Source: Clostridiales bacterium (GTDB taxonomy: Bacteria > Bacillota > Clostridia > Christensenellales > Borkfalkiaceae). From it: a stretch of 51,135 nt of DNA. This document shows positions 15,113 through 23,393 of the stretch, in pieces. Numbering within the stretch: the stretch's first letter is position 1; each line of letters starts with the position of its first letter. The notes beneath the pieces are model-generated. The model made no database searches and had not been told where the DNA came from. It saw only the letters and a program-made list of their open reading frames with translations. A program made the position numbers and the translations under genes. Location of the stretch: the NCBI GenBank assembly GCA_003538975.1, contig DPQQ01000003.1, forward strand, positions 119,858-170,992, given 5' to 3'.

Positions 15113-17020
15113 ATGAAGAAAAAGAAATTCAACGCGGCTTTATATAAAGCGGAAGAAATCGCGGGGATAAAGCATTACGAACCCGCAAGCAACGCCGGAG
15201 AAGAAGCGAAAAACGATAAAAAAGAAACGGTAAACGAAGAAAAATTCAAACTCCTAAGCAACGTCGCCGGGGATATGAAATTCGAAAACGCGGCATGGTT
15301 TCAAAGCGCCGTTCCCGGCGAATCCGCACCGGAAAAGTGCGTGGGAACGGGTAACGTTTACACGAGCGCGGTCGGCGGAGCGGTAAATCCCGACGGCGAT
15401 AAAAAGAAGAATATGGAAGATTATATAAAAAAGAGTGCCGGAAACATTTCGGAAAAGACGATCAAAGACGTGACGAGCGCGGACGAAAAACGGCTTAAAA
15501 AGGTAAAAGAAATTTTCGAAAAAGAAGGCTATATTCCGTCCGATAATTTCGGCGAAAATACAGACGAAAAAGAGAAAACCGCCGACCTTTTCAGATCGGG
15601 CGGAAGCTATTTGCAGGACGATATTGCCGCGGACGGTTTCGGCGGTTCCGGCGGAAACGGCGGCTCCGGGAAAGATAAAGACGGGAAGAACAAAAAAAAT
15701 AAAAATTCCGGCGGACTTAAAATAGCGGTTGCCGTTTTGTCGGTGGCGCTGGCTCTTACGGGCGGACTTTTGTCTTACGTGGCTTTTACTCCCGGCAATG
15801 CCGATTATACGCTTGAAGCGTCCTACAAAAGGGCGTTTTCGGGGACTGTAACTTACGTCGACAACATGGACTTATATATGTCCAAAATTCTCGCGACCAA
15901 AGATAGCGGAGCAAAGCAAAAGTATCTTTCGGAAGTTATAGTGAACGCCGAACTTTGTGAAAACGGCTTGCAGGAACTCCCGTTAAACGACGAATCCAAG
16001 TTTTACACCGCAAAGCTCGTTAATCAGGTGGGGGATTATTCCAAATTTCTCAATAAAAAGCTCATCGACGGCGGGAGCGTGTCCTCGTCCGAACGCGAAA
16101 GCTATAAAAAACTTCACAGCGGCGTGCTTGACTTAAAAGACAGTCTCGCCACCGTTTCGGCAGATTTCGACGATATAAACTTTTCGTCGTTGAAAAAAGG
16201 CGGCGTCGTTCTCGATTCTCTGGATACCCTTCAGAATATTTCGGCGGAATATCCCGAACTCATTTACGACGGACCGTTTTCTGACGGTAAGAACGAAAGA
16301 ATACCCAAAGGAATCGCAGGCGATAAAGTAACCGAAGAAGACGTTAAGAGTATAATAACCACGTCGTTTAAGGATTACGGAGTAAAAGACGTAAAAGTAG
16401 GCGGCAAAAACAAGTCGGAGATAGAAAGTTTTGTGGTTACGGCAAAATCCGATACGGGCGATATTTTTGCGATGGTTTCCGAAAAAGGAGGCAAAATAAT
16501 ACTCTTTACGGTTAATTATGGCGATACCGTCGGCGGCGAAACTGGTACGGACGGAGCGTCGGAAGAAGACCTTAACGCAGGATACGAGTTTCTTAAAAGT
16601 CTGAAAATCGACGATATGAAGGCTGTATGGAGCGCGAATGCGGAAGGCGTTTCGACGATAAATTATGCTTACGAGTTAAAAGGCGTAATATGCTATTCCG
16701 ATCTTATAAAAGTAAAGGTCGCCGGCGGCAAAGTCGTCGGAATGGAAGCGACGTCCTACTATCTTAATCATACCGAAAGAATTTTGCCGGTAGCTCTTTT
16801 CGATTCGGAAGAGTGTAAAAAAGAAGTCTTCGAAGAGATAGAGATAACCTCCTGCAGAAAAGCTCTCGTCCCGGCAGGTACTTCGTCCGAAGTTTTATGT
16901 TACGAATACGCCGGCGTTTACGATGATATAACCTATTACGTTTACATTTCGGCAATAGATAAAAAACAGGTCGAAATGTTCAAGGTGGTATCCGGTACCG
17001 AAGGCGAACTTTTAATGTAA
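15113..17020 (+). CDS. ypeB: Germination protein YpeB with a long N-terminal extension
   Basis: A 635-residue protein. I chose the ATG at 15113 because AAAGGAG precedes it. Residues 1-~200 are hydrophilic, Lys/Glu/Gly-rich and probably disordered, ending in a Gly/Lys-rich stretch. A single membrane segment follows (IAVAVLSVALALTGGLLSYV, ~206-226). After that come the YpeB domain (SYKRAFSGTVTYVDNMDLYM, QNISAEYPELIYDGPFSDG) and PepSY-like repeats near the C-terminus. YpeB is needed for SleB localisation and is processed during germination. The typical length is about 450 residues, so the ~185-residue extension is unusual. It follows sleB directly, and a terminator lies at 17100. Confidence 0.93.
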   Translation: MKKKKFNAALYKAEEIAGIKHYEPASNAGEEAKNDKKETVNEEKFKLLSNVAGDMKFENAAWFQSAVPGESAPEKCVGTGNVYTSAVGGAVNPDGDKKKNMEDYIKKSAGNISEKTIKDVTSADEKRLKKVKEIFEKEGYIPSDNFGENTDEKEKTADLFRSGGSYLQDDIAADGFGGSGGNGGSGKDKDGKNKKNKNSGGLKIAVAVLSVALALTGGLLSYVAFTPGNADYTLEASYKRAFSGTVTYVDNMDLYMSKILATKDSGAKQKYLSEVIVNAELCENGLQELPLNDESKFYTAKLVNQVGDYSKFLNKKLIDGGSVSSSERESYKKLHSGVLDLKDSLATVSADFDDINFSSLKKGGVVLDSLDTLQNISAEYPELIYDGPFSDGKNERIPKGIAGDKVTEEDVKSIITTSFKDYGVKDVKVGGKNKSEIESFVVTAKSDTGDIFAMVSEKGGKIILFTVNYGDTVGGETGTDGASEEDLNAGYEFLKSLKIDDMKAVWSANAEGVSTINYAYELKGVICYSDLIKVKVAGGKVVGMEATSYYLNHTERILPVALFDSEECKKEVFEEIEITSCRKALVPAGTSSEVLCYEYAGVYDDITYYVYISAIDKKQVEMFKVVSGTEGELLM

Positions 17021-17047
17021 ACGGGGAAAATGGAACGAATTTATGTT

Positions 17048-17063
17048 ACCTGTATCGGCGAAA
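17048..17063 (+). repeat. Intergenic repeat copy 1 (ACCTGTRTCGSCGAAA)
   Basis: An exact match to the consensus, preceded by TTTATGTT and followed five bases later by a related half-copy at 17068-17085 (ACCTGTG...ACACGAAA). It lies 28 bases after the ypeB stop. Confidence 0.75.
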
Positions 17064-17099
17064 CAATACCTGTGTTTACACGAAAATTAAGACAAGACA

Positions 17100-17128
17100 C
17101 AAAAAGGCGAACTTTGGGTTCGCCTTTT
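17100..17128. terminator. Bidirectional terminator after ypeB
   Basis: AAAAAGGCGAAC pairs with GGTTCGCCTTTT around a 4-base loop, between convergent genes. Confidence 0.88.
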
Positions 17129-17186
17129 ACTTGTTTTTGTTAAATTCCGATATATGTTTGACGATAAAAAGGTAAGAATATAAAAC

Positions 17187-17450
17187 TTACTTTCCTTCGA
17201 TATTTTCGAGTACGAGTTTGTCGTAAGAAAACTGTTCTACAAAATCGGATTGCTTAAAAGTCACGAAGTTATACTTCGCGTAGTTGAAGATGTGGTGCTT
17301 TATGATTACGGGGGTGGGGACGTCGAGCTTATAGCATATTTCTGAAACAATGCCGAAAAATTCCGAATAGTCCATAGATCCGTCCTTTTCGTAAACGTAA
17401 CTTTTTATTATTTTGTCCTTTTTAAGAATCTTCGCCCAGATTTTTACCAT
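17187..17450 (-). CDS. Conserved small hypothetical protein
   Basis: An 87-residue protein resembling a short conserved Bacillota family that starts MVKIWAKI and contains ICYKLDVPTPVIIKHH and SDFVEQFSYDKLVLE. I know of no function. The sequence mixes beta strands and helices and has no membrane segment. It starts ~45 bases after the rplI stop on the same strand, so it is probably co-transcribed with rplI. The start is preceded by an AAGGCGGTTACC stretch, a moderate ribosome-binding site. Confidence 0.8.
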   Translation of the reverse strand: MVKIWAKILKKDKIIKSYVYEKDGSMDYSEFFGIVSEICYKLDVPTPVIIKHHIFNYAKYNFVTFKQSDFVEQFSYDKLVLENIEGK

Positions 17451-17496
17451 GGTAACCGCCTTGTACGTTTGTCGGGTATTACTTTATAAGTAAAAA

Positions 17497-17943
17497 TCAG
17501 CCGACCTTCGCGAGAACGATTACGGTTATTTTAGCCGTTTCTTCCGCGGAAATACGTATGGTTGCGGAGTATCTGCCGGGTTCTTTTATGGCGGGGATAG
17601 AGATCTTCTTTTTATCTATATCGTAGCCGAGTTCCGAGAGTCTGTCGCCGACTTCTTTATTGGTTATCGAGCCGAAAAATTTGCCGTTTTCGCCCGTTTT
17701 TACGGTGAGAGTAACGTCCTTGCCGTCGAGTTCTTTTTTAAGAGCCGCATTCGCCTTGAGCGTTTCCGCTCTGTGGAAGTCCGCAGCCTGTTTTTTAGCC
17801 GCCGATTCCGCCATTCCCTGTGCGTCCGCCGGTTTTGCGAGACCTCTTTTAATAAGGTAATTCTGTGCGAAGCCGTTTGCCGCTTCTATTATATCGCCTT
17901 TTTTGCCGCTGCCTTTGACGTCCTGCAATAAAATAACTTTCAT
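17497..17943 (-). CDS. rplI: 50S ribosomal protein L9
   Basis: A 148-residue protein of normal length. The N-terminal RNA-binding domain MKVILLQDVKGSGKKGDIIE, then NGFAQNYLIKRGLA, is the L9 signature. The central helix follows, and the C-terminal domain has NGKFFGSITNKEV. L9 binds 23S rRNA near the L1 stalk and helps keep the reading frame. AAGGAG sets the start. In many Bacillota rplI precedes dnaB; here a small hypothetical gene follows instead. Confidence 0.96.
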   Translation of the reverse strand: MKVILLQDVKGSGKKGDIIEAANGFAQNYLIKRGLAKPADAQGMAESAAKKQAADFHRAETLKANAALKKELDGKDVTLTVKTGENGKFFGSITNKEVGDRLSELGYDIDKKKISIPAIKEPGRYSATIRISAEETAKITVIVLAKVG

Positions 17944-17963
17944 AGAAAAACTCCTTTTGTTTT

Positions 17964-17992
17964 ATTTTATTATTTCCGCAAAAAAAAGTCAA
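17964..17992 (-). promoter_or_regulatory. Sigma-A promoter of rplI
   Basis: On the minus strand, TTGACT, 17 bases, TAAAAT, about 20 bases before the start codon. Confidence 0.78.
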
Positions 17993-18047
17993 TGCTTTGT
18001 TATAAATTTAAGCGTATTTGCCGATAATAAAATCGGAGGTGAATTTT

Positions 18048-18188
18048 ATGGAAAAAAATCACGGCGTTACATGCGACGTAAAAAACTGCAAACACAACGA
18101 AAAGGGCTGCAACTGTAAATTAGGTAAGATCAAAGTTACCTGCGGATGCGGCAAAGACTGCACCTGCTGCGGCAGCTATGAAGAATAA
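18048..18188 (+). CDS. DUF1540-like small cysteine-rich protein
   Basis: A 46-residue protein with nine Cys. The pattern VTCDVKNCKHNEKGCNCK and then KVTCGCGKDCTCC resembles DUF1540 proteins, short metal-binding-like proteins common in sporulating Clostridia. Its function is unknown; metal binding or a structural role in spores is inference. GGAGGTG seven bases before the ATG is an excellent ribosome-binding site. It diverges from rplI and is closed by the terminator at 18251. Confidence 0.82.
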   Translation: MEKNHGVTCDVKNCKHNEKGCNCKLGKIKVTCGCGKDCTCCGSYEE

Positions 18189-18250
18189 TTTTTATAAAGA
18201 ATCGCCGTAATTACGGTTGTTTTAGTAAAAAAGCGGCAAAAATTGTTCTT

Positions 18251-18279
18251 AAAAGGGGGAGCGGAAACGCTCTCTTTTT
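18251..18279 (+). terminator. Intrinsic terminator after the DUF1540 gene
   Basis: GGGGAGCG pairs with CGCTCTCT-type bases around GAAA, flanked by AAAA and TTTTT. Confidence 0.88.
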
Positions 18280-18395
18280 AATGCGGATATTTTTTATAAA
18301 TGAGGAAATTATAAAACAAACGAAATACGGGCGTAACAAAGGTAAAAGACGGGTTTTTGCGATAAATCCAAAATCGGTCCGGCGATAAAATACTC

Positions 18396-18424
18396 TTGAC
18401 AAAAAGGGCGATTGTATTTATAAT
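18396..18424 (+). promoter_or_regulatory. Consensus sigma-A promoter of greA
   Basis: A perfect TTGACA (18396-18401), 17 bases, perfect TATAAT (18419-18424). Confidence 0.92.
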
Positions 18425-18479
18425 AATAAAATAGATAAATATATATAAGCCGATGGTCGGCTTTATAAGGAGAATAAAT

Positions 18480-18950
18480 ATGGCAGAAGAAGTAATCTTA
18501 ACCAAAAAAGGTAAAGAAGACCTCGAAAAAGAACTTAACTATCTCGTTCTCGAAAAAAGAGCGGAAATTACCGAAAGAATCAAAATAGCGAGAGACTTCG
18601 GGGACTTGTCCGAAAACGCCGAATACGACGCGGCTAAAAACGAACAGGCGAGAATCGAGGCTCGTATTCTCGATATCGAAGCGATGCTCAAATTCGCAAA
18701 GGTCATCGACGACAATGCGAAGCAGGAAGGCGTAGTTTCGCTCGGATCCAAGGTTGACGTACACGATAACGTTTATAACGAAGACAAAACTCTTCTTATT
18801 GTAGGTACTACCGAATCGGATATTCTTAACGATAAGATTTCGAACGAATCGCCCATCGGCAACGCTCTTTTGGGAAGAAAAGAAGGCGAAACCGTAGAAC
18901 TTACCGCTCCTGAAGGAAAGATAAGTCTTCTTATCAAAAAGGTTTATTAA
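18480..18950 (+). CDS. greA: Transcription elongation factor GreA
   Basis: A 156-residue protein. It has the N-terminal coiled coil with the acidic tip (FGDLSENAEYDAAKNEQARIE) and the C-terminal FKBP-like domain (SPIGNALLGRKEGETVELTA, then a C-terminal LLIKKV). GreA enters the secondary channel of RNA polymerase and stimulates cleavage of backtracked transcripts. AAGGAG sets the ATG at 18480, although an earlier in-frame ATG exists. It heads a cluster with lysS, as in many Clostridia. Confidence 0.96.
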   Translation: MAEEVILTKKGKEDLEKELNYLVLEKRAEITERIKIARDFGDLSENAEYDAAKNEQARIEARILDIEAMLKFAKVIDDNAKQEGVVSLGSKVDVHDNVYNEDKTLLIVGTTESDILNDKISNESPIGNALLGRKEGETVELTAPEGKISLLIKKVY

Positions 18951-19095
18951 GTTTTTGATACCGGGTTGCTTTTTGCCGTCGCGAATAAACGGCGTTAAAA
19001 CAAAACGATCCGGTCGTTTCCGGCTAAAAGGGACGATTGTTCCGCAAACTCTATCGCGGAACCCGAAACCGAATTTTTTATAAAAAGGTGATAAC

Positions 19096-20616
19096 ATGGC
19101 AGAAGAAATAAAGACCGCCGAAACCGCAAACGAAGAAAAGGCGGCGGAACTCGAACTCAACGAAATATTAAAGGTAAGAAGAGCTAAGCTCGACGCGCTT
19201 AAAGCGGAAGGTAAAAACCCCTTTGAAAAGGTTAAATACAATCGTACCGCTTATTCGCAGGACATAAAGGACGAGTTCGAAAAGTATGAAAATCAGACCG
19301 TAGGCATCGCGGGCAGACTTGTATCCAAAAGAGTTATGGGAAAGGCTTCTTTCGCAGTGATTCTCGACGGCAAAGGGACTATTCAGTCCTATCTTTCGAT
19401 AAACGATTTAGGCGACGATTACACGGCTTTCAAAGACTACGACATCGGCGATATTATAGGTATCACCGGTTTTGTTTTCAAAACGAGAACGGGCGAAGTA
19501 TCCGTCCACGCGAAGTCTGTCGAACTTTTATCGAAGTCGCTTCTTACTCTTCCCGAAAAGTACCACGGACTTAAGGACGAAGATATGCGTTACCGTCAGA
19601 GGGAAGTCGATTTAATCGCAAATCCCGACGTAAAACGCACGTTTATAACCCGTTCGAAAATCATGTCCGCTATAAGAAAGTATCTCGACGGCGTCGGCTA
19701 TCTCGAAGTGGATACGCCCGTTTTGCAGCCGCTTGAAATCGGTGCTTCGGCGAGACCGTTCAAGACCTTCCACAACGCGCTCGGCATAGACATGTATTTA
19801 AGAATCGAAACCGAACTTTACCTTAAACGACTTATCGTAGGCGGTTTCGACAAGGTTTACGAAGTCGGCAGAATTTTCAGAAACGAAGGTATGGACAAGT
19901 CGCATAACCCCGAATTCACCACCGTCGAAATGTACGAAGCGTATTCGGATTATCACGACATGATGAACCTTATCGAAGACATGTACCGCAAAATCACTAT
20001 CGAGGTGAAAGGCACCGATAAGATCACTTATCAGGGCGTCGATATCGATATGGGCAAACCATGGGAAAGACTTACCATGGTCGAAGCCGTTAAAAAGTAC
20101 GCAGGCGTAGACTACAACGACTGGAAAACCGACGAAGAGGCGAGAGCGGTAGCCGAAAAAATGAACGTCGAAGTGGAAGAAGGCAAAGAAGCGACGAAAG
20201 GTCACGTTCTTATAGCGTTCTTCGACGCATTTGTCGAGGATAAGCTTATTCAGCCGACAATCATTTACGATTACCCCGTCGAAAATTCTCCCCTGGCAAA
20301 GAGAAAAGCTTCAAACCCGGCGTTTACCGAAAGATTCGAATACTTTATCTATGCGAGAGAAATGGGCAACGCTTTTTCGGAACTCAACGATCCCATCGAT
20401 CAGAGAGAACGTTTCGAAAAGCAGGTTGTGGCTAAGAGAGCGAAGGGAGGCAACGACGCGAAGATAGACGAAGATTTCGTAACCGCGCTCGAATACGGAC
20501 TTCCTCCGACGGGAGGTCTCGGATTCGGCGTAGACAGACTCGTTATGCTTCTGACCGACAGCGCGTCGATAAGAGACGTAATACTCTTCCCGACGATGAA
20601 GCCGAAAAACAAATAA
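19096..20616 (+). CDS. lysS: Lysyl-tRNA synthetase, class II
   Basis: A 506-residue enzyme that charges tRNA-Lys. The N-terminal OB-fold anticodon-binding domain includes VGIAGRLVSKRVMGKASF. The class II catalytic motifs are in place: motif 2 FRNEGMDKSHNPEFTTVE and motif 3 GLGFGVDRLVMLL. Length is normal. AAAGGTG precedes the ATG at 19096. It lies 145 bases after greA with no clear terminator or T-box between, so the genes are probably co-transcribed. Confidence 0.97.
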   Translation: MAEEIKTAETANEEKAAELELNEILKVRRAKLDALKAEGKNPFEKVKYNRTAYSQDIKDEFEKYENQTVGIAGRLVSKRVMGKASFAVILDGKGTIQSYLSINDLGDDYTAFKDYDIGDIIGITGFVFKTRTGEVSVHAKSVELLSKSLLTLPEKYHGLKDEDMRYRQREVDLIANPDVKRTFITRSKIMSAIRKYLDGVGYLEVDTPVLQPLEIGASARPFKTFHNALGIDMYLRIETELYLKRLIVGGFDKVYEVGRIFRNEGMDKSHNPEFTTVEMYEAYSDYHDMMNLIEDMYRKITIEVKGTDKITYQGVDIDMGKPWERLTMVEAVKKYAGVDYNDWKTDEEARAVAEKMNVEVEEGKEATKGHVLIAFFDAFVEDKLIQPTIIYDYPVENSPLAKRKASNPAFTERFEYFIYAREMGNAFSELNDPIDQRERFEKQVVAKRAKGGNDAKIDEDFVTALEYGLPPTGGLGFGVDRLVMLLTDSASIRDVILFPTMKPKNK

Positions 20617-20681
20617 ATTTTCAGTTAACGAACCGGTAGCCGCGGCTTGAATAAAGCGGCGGCTTTACCGCCGGATAAAGA

Positions 20682-21635
20682 ATGGATTCTAAAATAACGA
20701 AGAAAAGACTCTACGATTTTTTGCAGTACGAATGGTTAAAAATAATAGGAACGATAGCGGCGGCAATATTTATATTGTACGTCGTGTTTACCACGCTCGG
20801 CGGCGAGATGAAAAAGCTCGACGCCGGCGGCAGATATTATTTAAACTATGCGTACGGGCTGGACGATTGTTCTTCGGAAATGAGTTCGCTGGTCTCTTCC
20901 GCATTAAGTTACGGGGTTGATTATACTTCCGTTTACAGGTTTACTTCCGACGGTTACAGCGAAGAACAGCTGAACGCATATTCTAAAACGGGCGAACTCG
21001 ACGCGGTTATCTTCGACGACGTAGCTCTTTCGGAAGACGAAAAGTATAAAGAAGTAACCCGTTTTGCCTATGCCGTCGACAAATATAACATATGGGATTT
21101 CGAATCGCTGTATAATTCCGCAAAAACATATGCGGAGAGTTTTTTAAAAGAAGAAACGACCGAACTTAAGGAAGAAAATATTTCGGACGAAGCGATCGAA
21201 AAGTCTTTTGAAAGGCGGCTCAAAAGAAACGGCAAGTATAAGTCCGCAAAAAAGAGAGCCGAAGGCTTATCTTTGGAAAAGCAAAGAATAATAAAACTCT
21301 TTTCATCGGTTAACGATCTTGAAAGACTCCTTACCGAACACAGAGAAATTTTTAGAGAGTACCGTAAGTATACCGCGCTTTACGCTCTCGGAGACGTAAG
21401 CAAAGAAGATTACGAAAAAGAAACGCCTAAACTTTACGGCGTGGACTTATCGAAGCTCACCGTTTCGGAAGGAAAGACGAGTATAGACAGATACTCTAAA
21501 CTTCCCGGCAAAACCACTGCGGAAGGCACGGCGCTTACTATATTCGACATGTCGTACTTCCAGCAGGAAGACGAGTACGAAAGTCTAAACGTTTTATCCG
21601 CGCTCGTCCGTAAAACGACTGATTTTTTAGACTGA
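20682..21635 (+). CDS. Single-pass membrane protein of unknown function
   Basis: A 317-residue protein that I do not recognise. A cytoplasmic start of ~17 residues precedes one hydrophobic segment (IIGTIAAAIFILYVVFTTL), and the remaining ~275 residues are hydrophilic and helical, probably extracellular. Tyr, Ser and Glu are frequent; a Lys/Arg/Glu-rich helical part lies at ~165-235. No enzymatic motif is visible. It sits between lysS and tmk in a same-strand cluster. The start was taken as the ATG before the basic MDSKITKKRLY. Confidence 0.75.
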   Translation: MDSKITKKRLYDFLQYEWLKIIGTIAAAIFILYVVFTTLGGEMKKLDAGGRYYLNYAYGLDDCSSEMSSLVSSALSYGVDYTSVYRFTSDGYSEEQLNAYSKTGELDAVIFDDVALSEDEKYKEVTRFAYAVDKYNIWDFESLYNSAKTYAESFLKEETTELKEENISDEAIEKSFERRLKRNGKYKSAKKRAEGLSLEKQRIIKLFSSVNDLERLLTEHREIFREYRKYTALYALGDVSKEDYEKETPKLYGVDLSKLTVSEGKTSIDRYSKLPGKTTAEGTALTIFDMSYFQQEDEYESLNVLSALVRKTTDFLD

Positions 21636-21722
21636 AATAAAACTTGCGAAGATTACGGATCAAAGCGTACTTAATTATAAAAAACAAACGAAAAAACTCA
21701 GGCGATAAGCCTTTATAAAGAA

Positions 21723-22346
21723 ATGAAAGGTAAATTTATCACGTTCGAAGGGTGCGAAGGCGCGGGAAAATCCCGTCAGATAAAGCTTTTGTGCGACTAT
21801 CTGGACGAAAACGAAATAAAATATGTTTTAACGAGAGAGCCGGGCGGCGCGCCCGTTTCGGAAAAGATAAGAGAAATTATTTTGTCTACCGAGAGCGGCG
21901 GAATGACTCCCGTAACCGAAGCTCTTTTATTCGCAGCGGCAAGGGCGCAGCACGTCCACGACGTAATCAAACCCAATCTCGAAAAGGGAATTTACGTCTT
22001 ATGCGACAGATATATAGATTCGTCGTACGCATATCAGGCGGTGGCGAACGGTCTCGGCGCGGGTTATATAAAAACCATTAACGAAAGGGCGATGGACGGG
22101 TGTCTTCCGGACGCGACGATTTTTCTGAACATCTCTCCGAAGGACGCGTTTATGCGTAAAGGCGGCGCGGACAAGAACGACCGCATAGAACAGACGGGAC
22201 TCGGATTTCACAACAAGGTTTACGAAGGTTATCTCGAAGCCGCGAAAGAATTTCCGGACAGAATTATACCCATAGACTGCTCCGGCGAAAGGGAAGAAAC
22301 CCATAAAAAAATCATAGCGGCGTTAAAAGAAAGGGGTATTCTTTAA
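21723..22346 (+). CDS. tmk: Thymidylate kinase
   Basis: A 207-residue enzyme phosphorylating dTMP to dTDP. Evidence: P-loop FEGCEGAGKS at ~8-17, TREPGGAPVSEKIREII, the DRY-type CDRYIDSSYAYQ and the LID-region Arg/Lys after NISPKDAFMRK. It starts the conserved tmk-holB-ricT-trmN6-rsmI order known from Bacillus. The yaaQ and yaaR genes usually found in between are missing here. AAAGAA before the ATG is a weak ribosome-binding site. Confidence 0.96.
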   Translation: MKGKFITFEGCEGAGKSRQIKLLCDYLDENEIKYVLTREPGGAPVSEKIREIILSTESGGMTPVTEALLFAAARAQHVHDVIKPNLEKGIYVLCDRYIDSSYAYQAVANGLGAGYIKTINERAMDGCLPDATIFLNISPKDAFMRKGGADKNDRIEQTGLGFHNKVYEGYLEAAKEFPDRIIPIDCSGEREETHKKIIAALKERGIL

Positions 22347-22412
22347 CGACAAAAAGCTTAAAAGCGATTATTTAAAAGTTAAAAGCTGCAGAACGGACAG
22401 AAAGAGCGGAAC

Positions 22413-23393
22413 ATGATCGACGTAAAAAAAATAATAAAAACCACCGAATGTTTCAGAATTTTTTCTGCGGACAAAGCCCGCGGGAGACTTTCGCACGCAT
22501 ATTTGCTGCTTACTCCGGACCCGGTATATTTAAGAGAGTATCTGAAAGCTTTTGCGGAAGAAATTTTTTGTACCGAAGAAGCCGCGGACGGATTTTGCGG
22601 CAAATGCAGACAGTGTAAGCTTATCGGGAAAGAAAATTTTACGGACGTAAAAATTTATCCGGAAAAAGTCGGCGGGAAAATTTCGGCGGACGATATAACC
22701 GCGCTTATCGAGGACAGCTCTCTTAAACCTTACGAAGCGGATAAAAAGGCTTACATAATAACCGACGTGTCTCTTATGACCGCCGCCGCGCAGAACAAGC
22801 TGTTAAAAACGCTCGAAGAACCGCCCGAAGGAGTGTATATACTTCTCGGCGCGACGAGCGAATATTCGGTACTGCCGACGGTTCGTTCGAGAGTCAATAC
22901 TCTGACTCTGCCGCCGTTTACAGAAAAAGCTTTGCTGGATGCATTAAAAGAGACCTGTCCCGACGAAACGAGACTGAAAACCGCCTGCATAAACTGCGAC
23001 GGAACAGTCGGCGACGCCGAAAAGCTGTACGGCGACGACGAATTTTATAAGGTGGTAACGCTTGCCGAAAACACCGTGCTTAACTTAAAAAACAGCAAGG
23101 ACGTCCTTAGTATGGCGAACTCGGCGGTAAACTCGGCAGATATAAGCGAATACCTTTCGGCGCTCTCCGTCATATACCGGGATATGGCGGCGTATCTCTC
23201 GGGAGGCAAGCCGTTTTCGGACAGGGATTACAAAAAGTTTACCGAAGGCTATAATCTCGCTTCGGTCATATACGCTTCGGACAAAATAACCGAAGCGATT
23301 AAAAGAAAATATTTCAACAACAACGAAACCATGCTTATCGAAAGAACTTTGCTTTCGATACTGGAGGGAAGATATATATGGAAAAAATCGTAG
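22413..23393 (+). CDS. holB: DNA polymerase III delta' subunit
   Basis: A 326-residue clamp-loader subunit of the AAA+ type. It has the four-Cys zinc module CGKCRQCKL with an upstream partner at ~50-65, the sensor-like block AAAQNKLLKTLEEPPEGVYIL and the PTVRSRVNTL (SRC-like) motif. No Walker A lysine loop is present, as expected for delta'. It lies in the tmk-ricT cluster, and its 3' end overlaps the start of ricT by 16 bases, which implies coupled translation. Confidence 0.93.
   Translation: MIDVKKIIKTTECFRIFSADKARGRLSHAYLLLTPDPVYLREYLKAFAEEIFCTEEAADGFCGKCRQCKLIGKENFTDVKIYPEKVGGKISADDITALIEDSSLKPYEADKKAYIITDVSLMTAAAQNKLLKTLEEPPEGVYILLGATSEYSVLPTVRSRVNTLTLPPFTEKALLDALKETCPDETRLKTACINCDGTVGDAEKLYGDDEFYKVVTLAENTVLNLKNSKDVLSMANSAVNSADISEYLSALSVIYRDMAAYLSGGKPFSDRDYKKFTEGYNLASVIYASDKITEAIKRKYFNNNETMLIERTLLSILEGRYIWKKS

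Noticed and set aside
18951..19095. T-box leader upstream of lysS
   Set aside because: No AGGGTGGNACCGCG-type antiterminator and no terminator hairpin; lysS seems to be read from greA.
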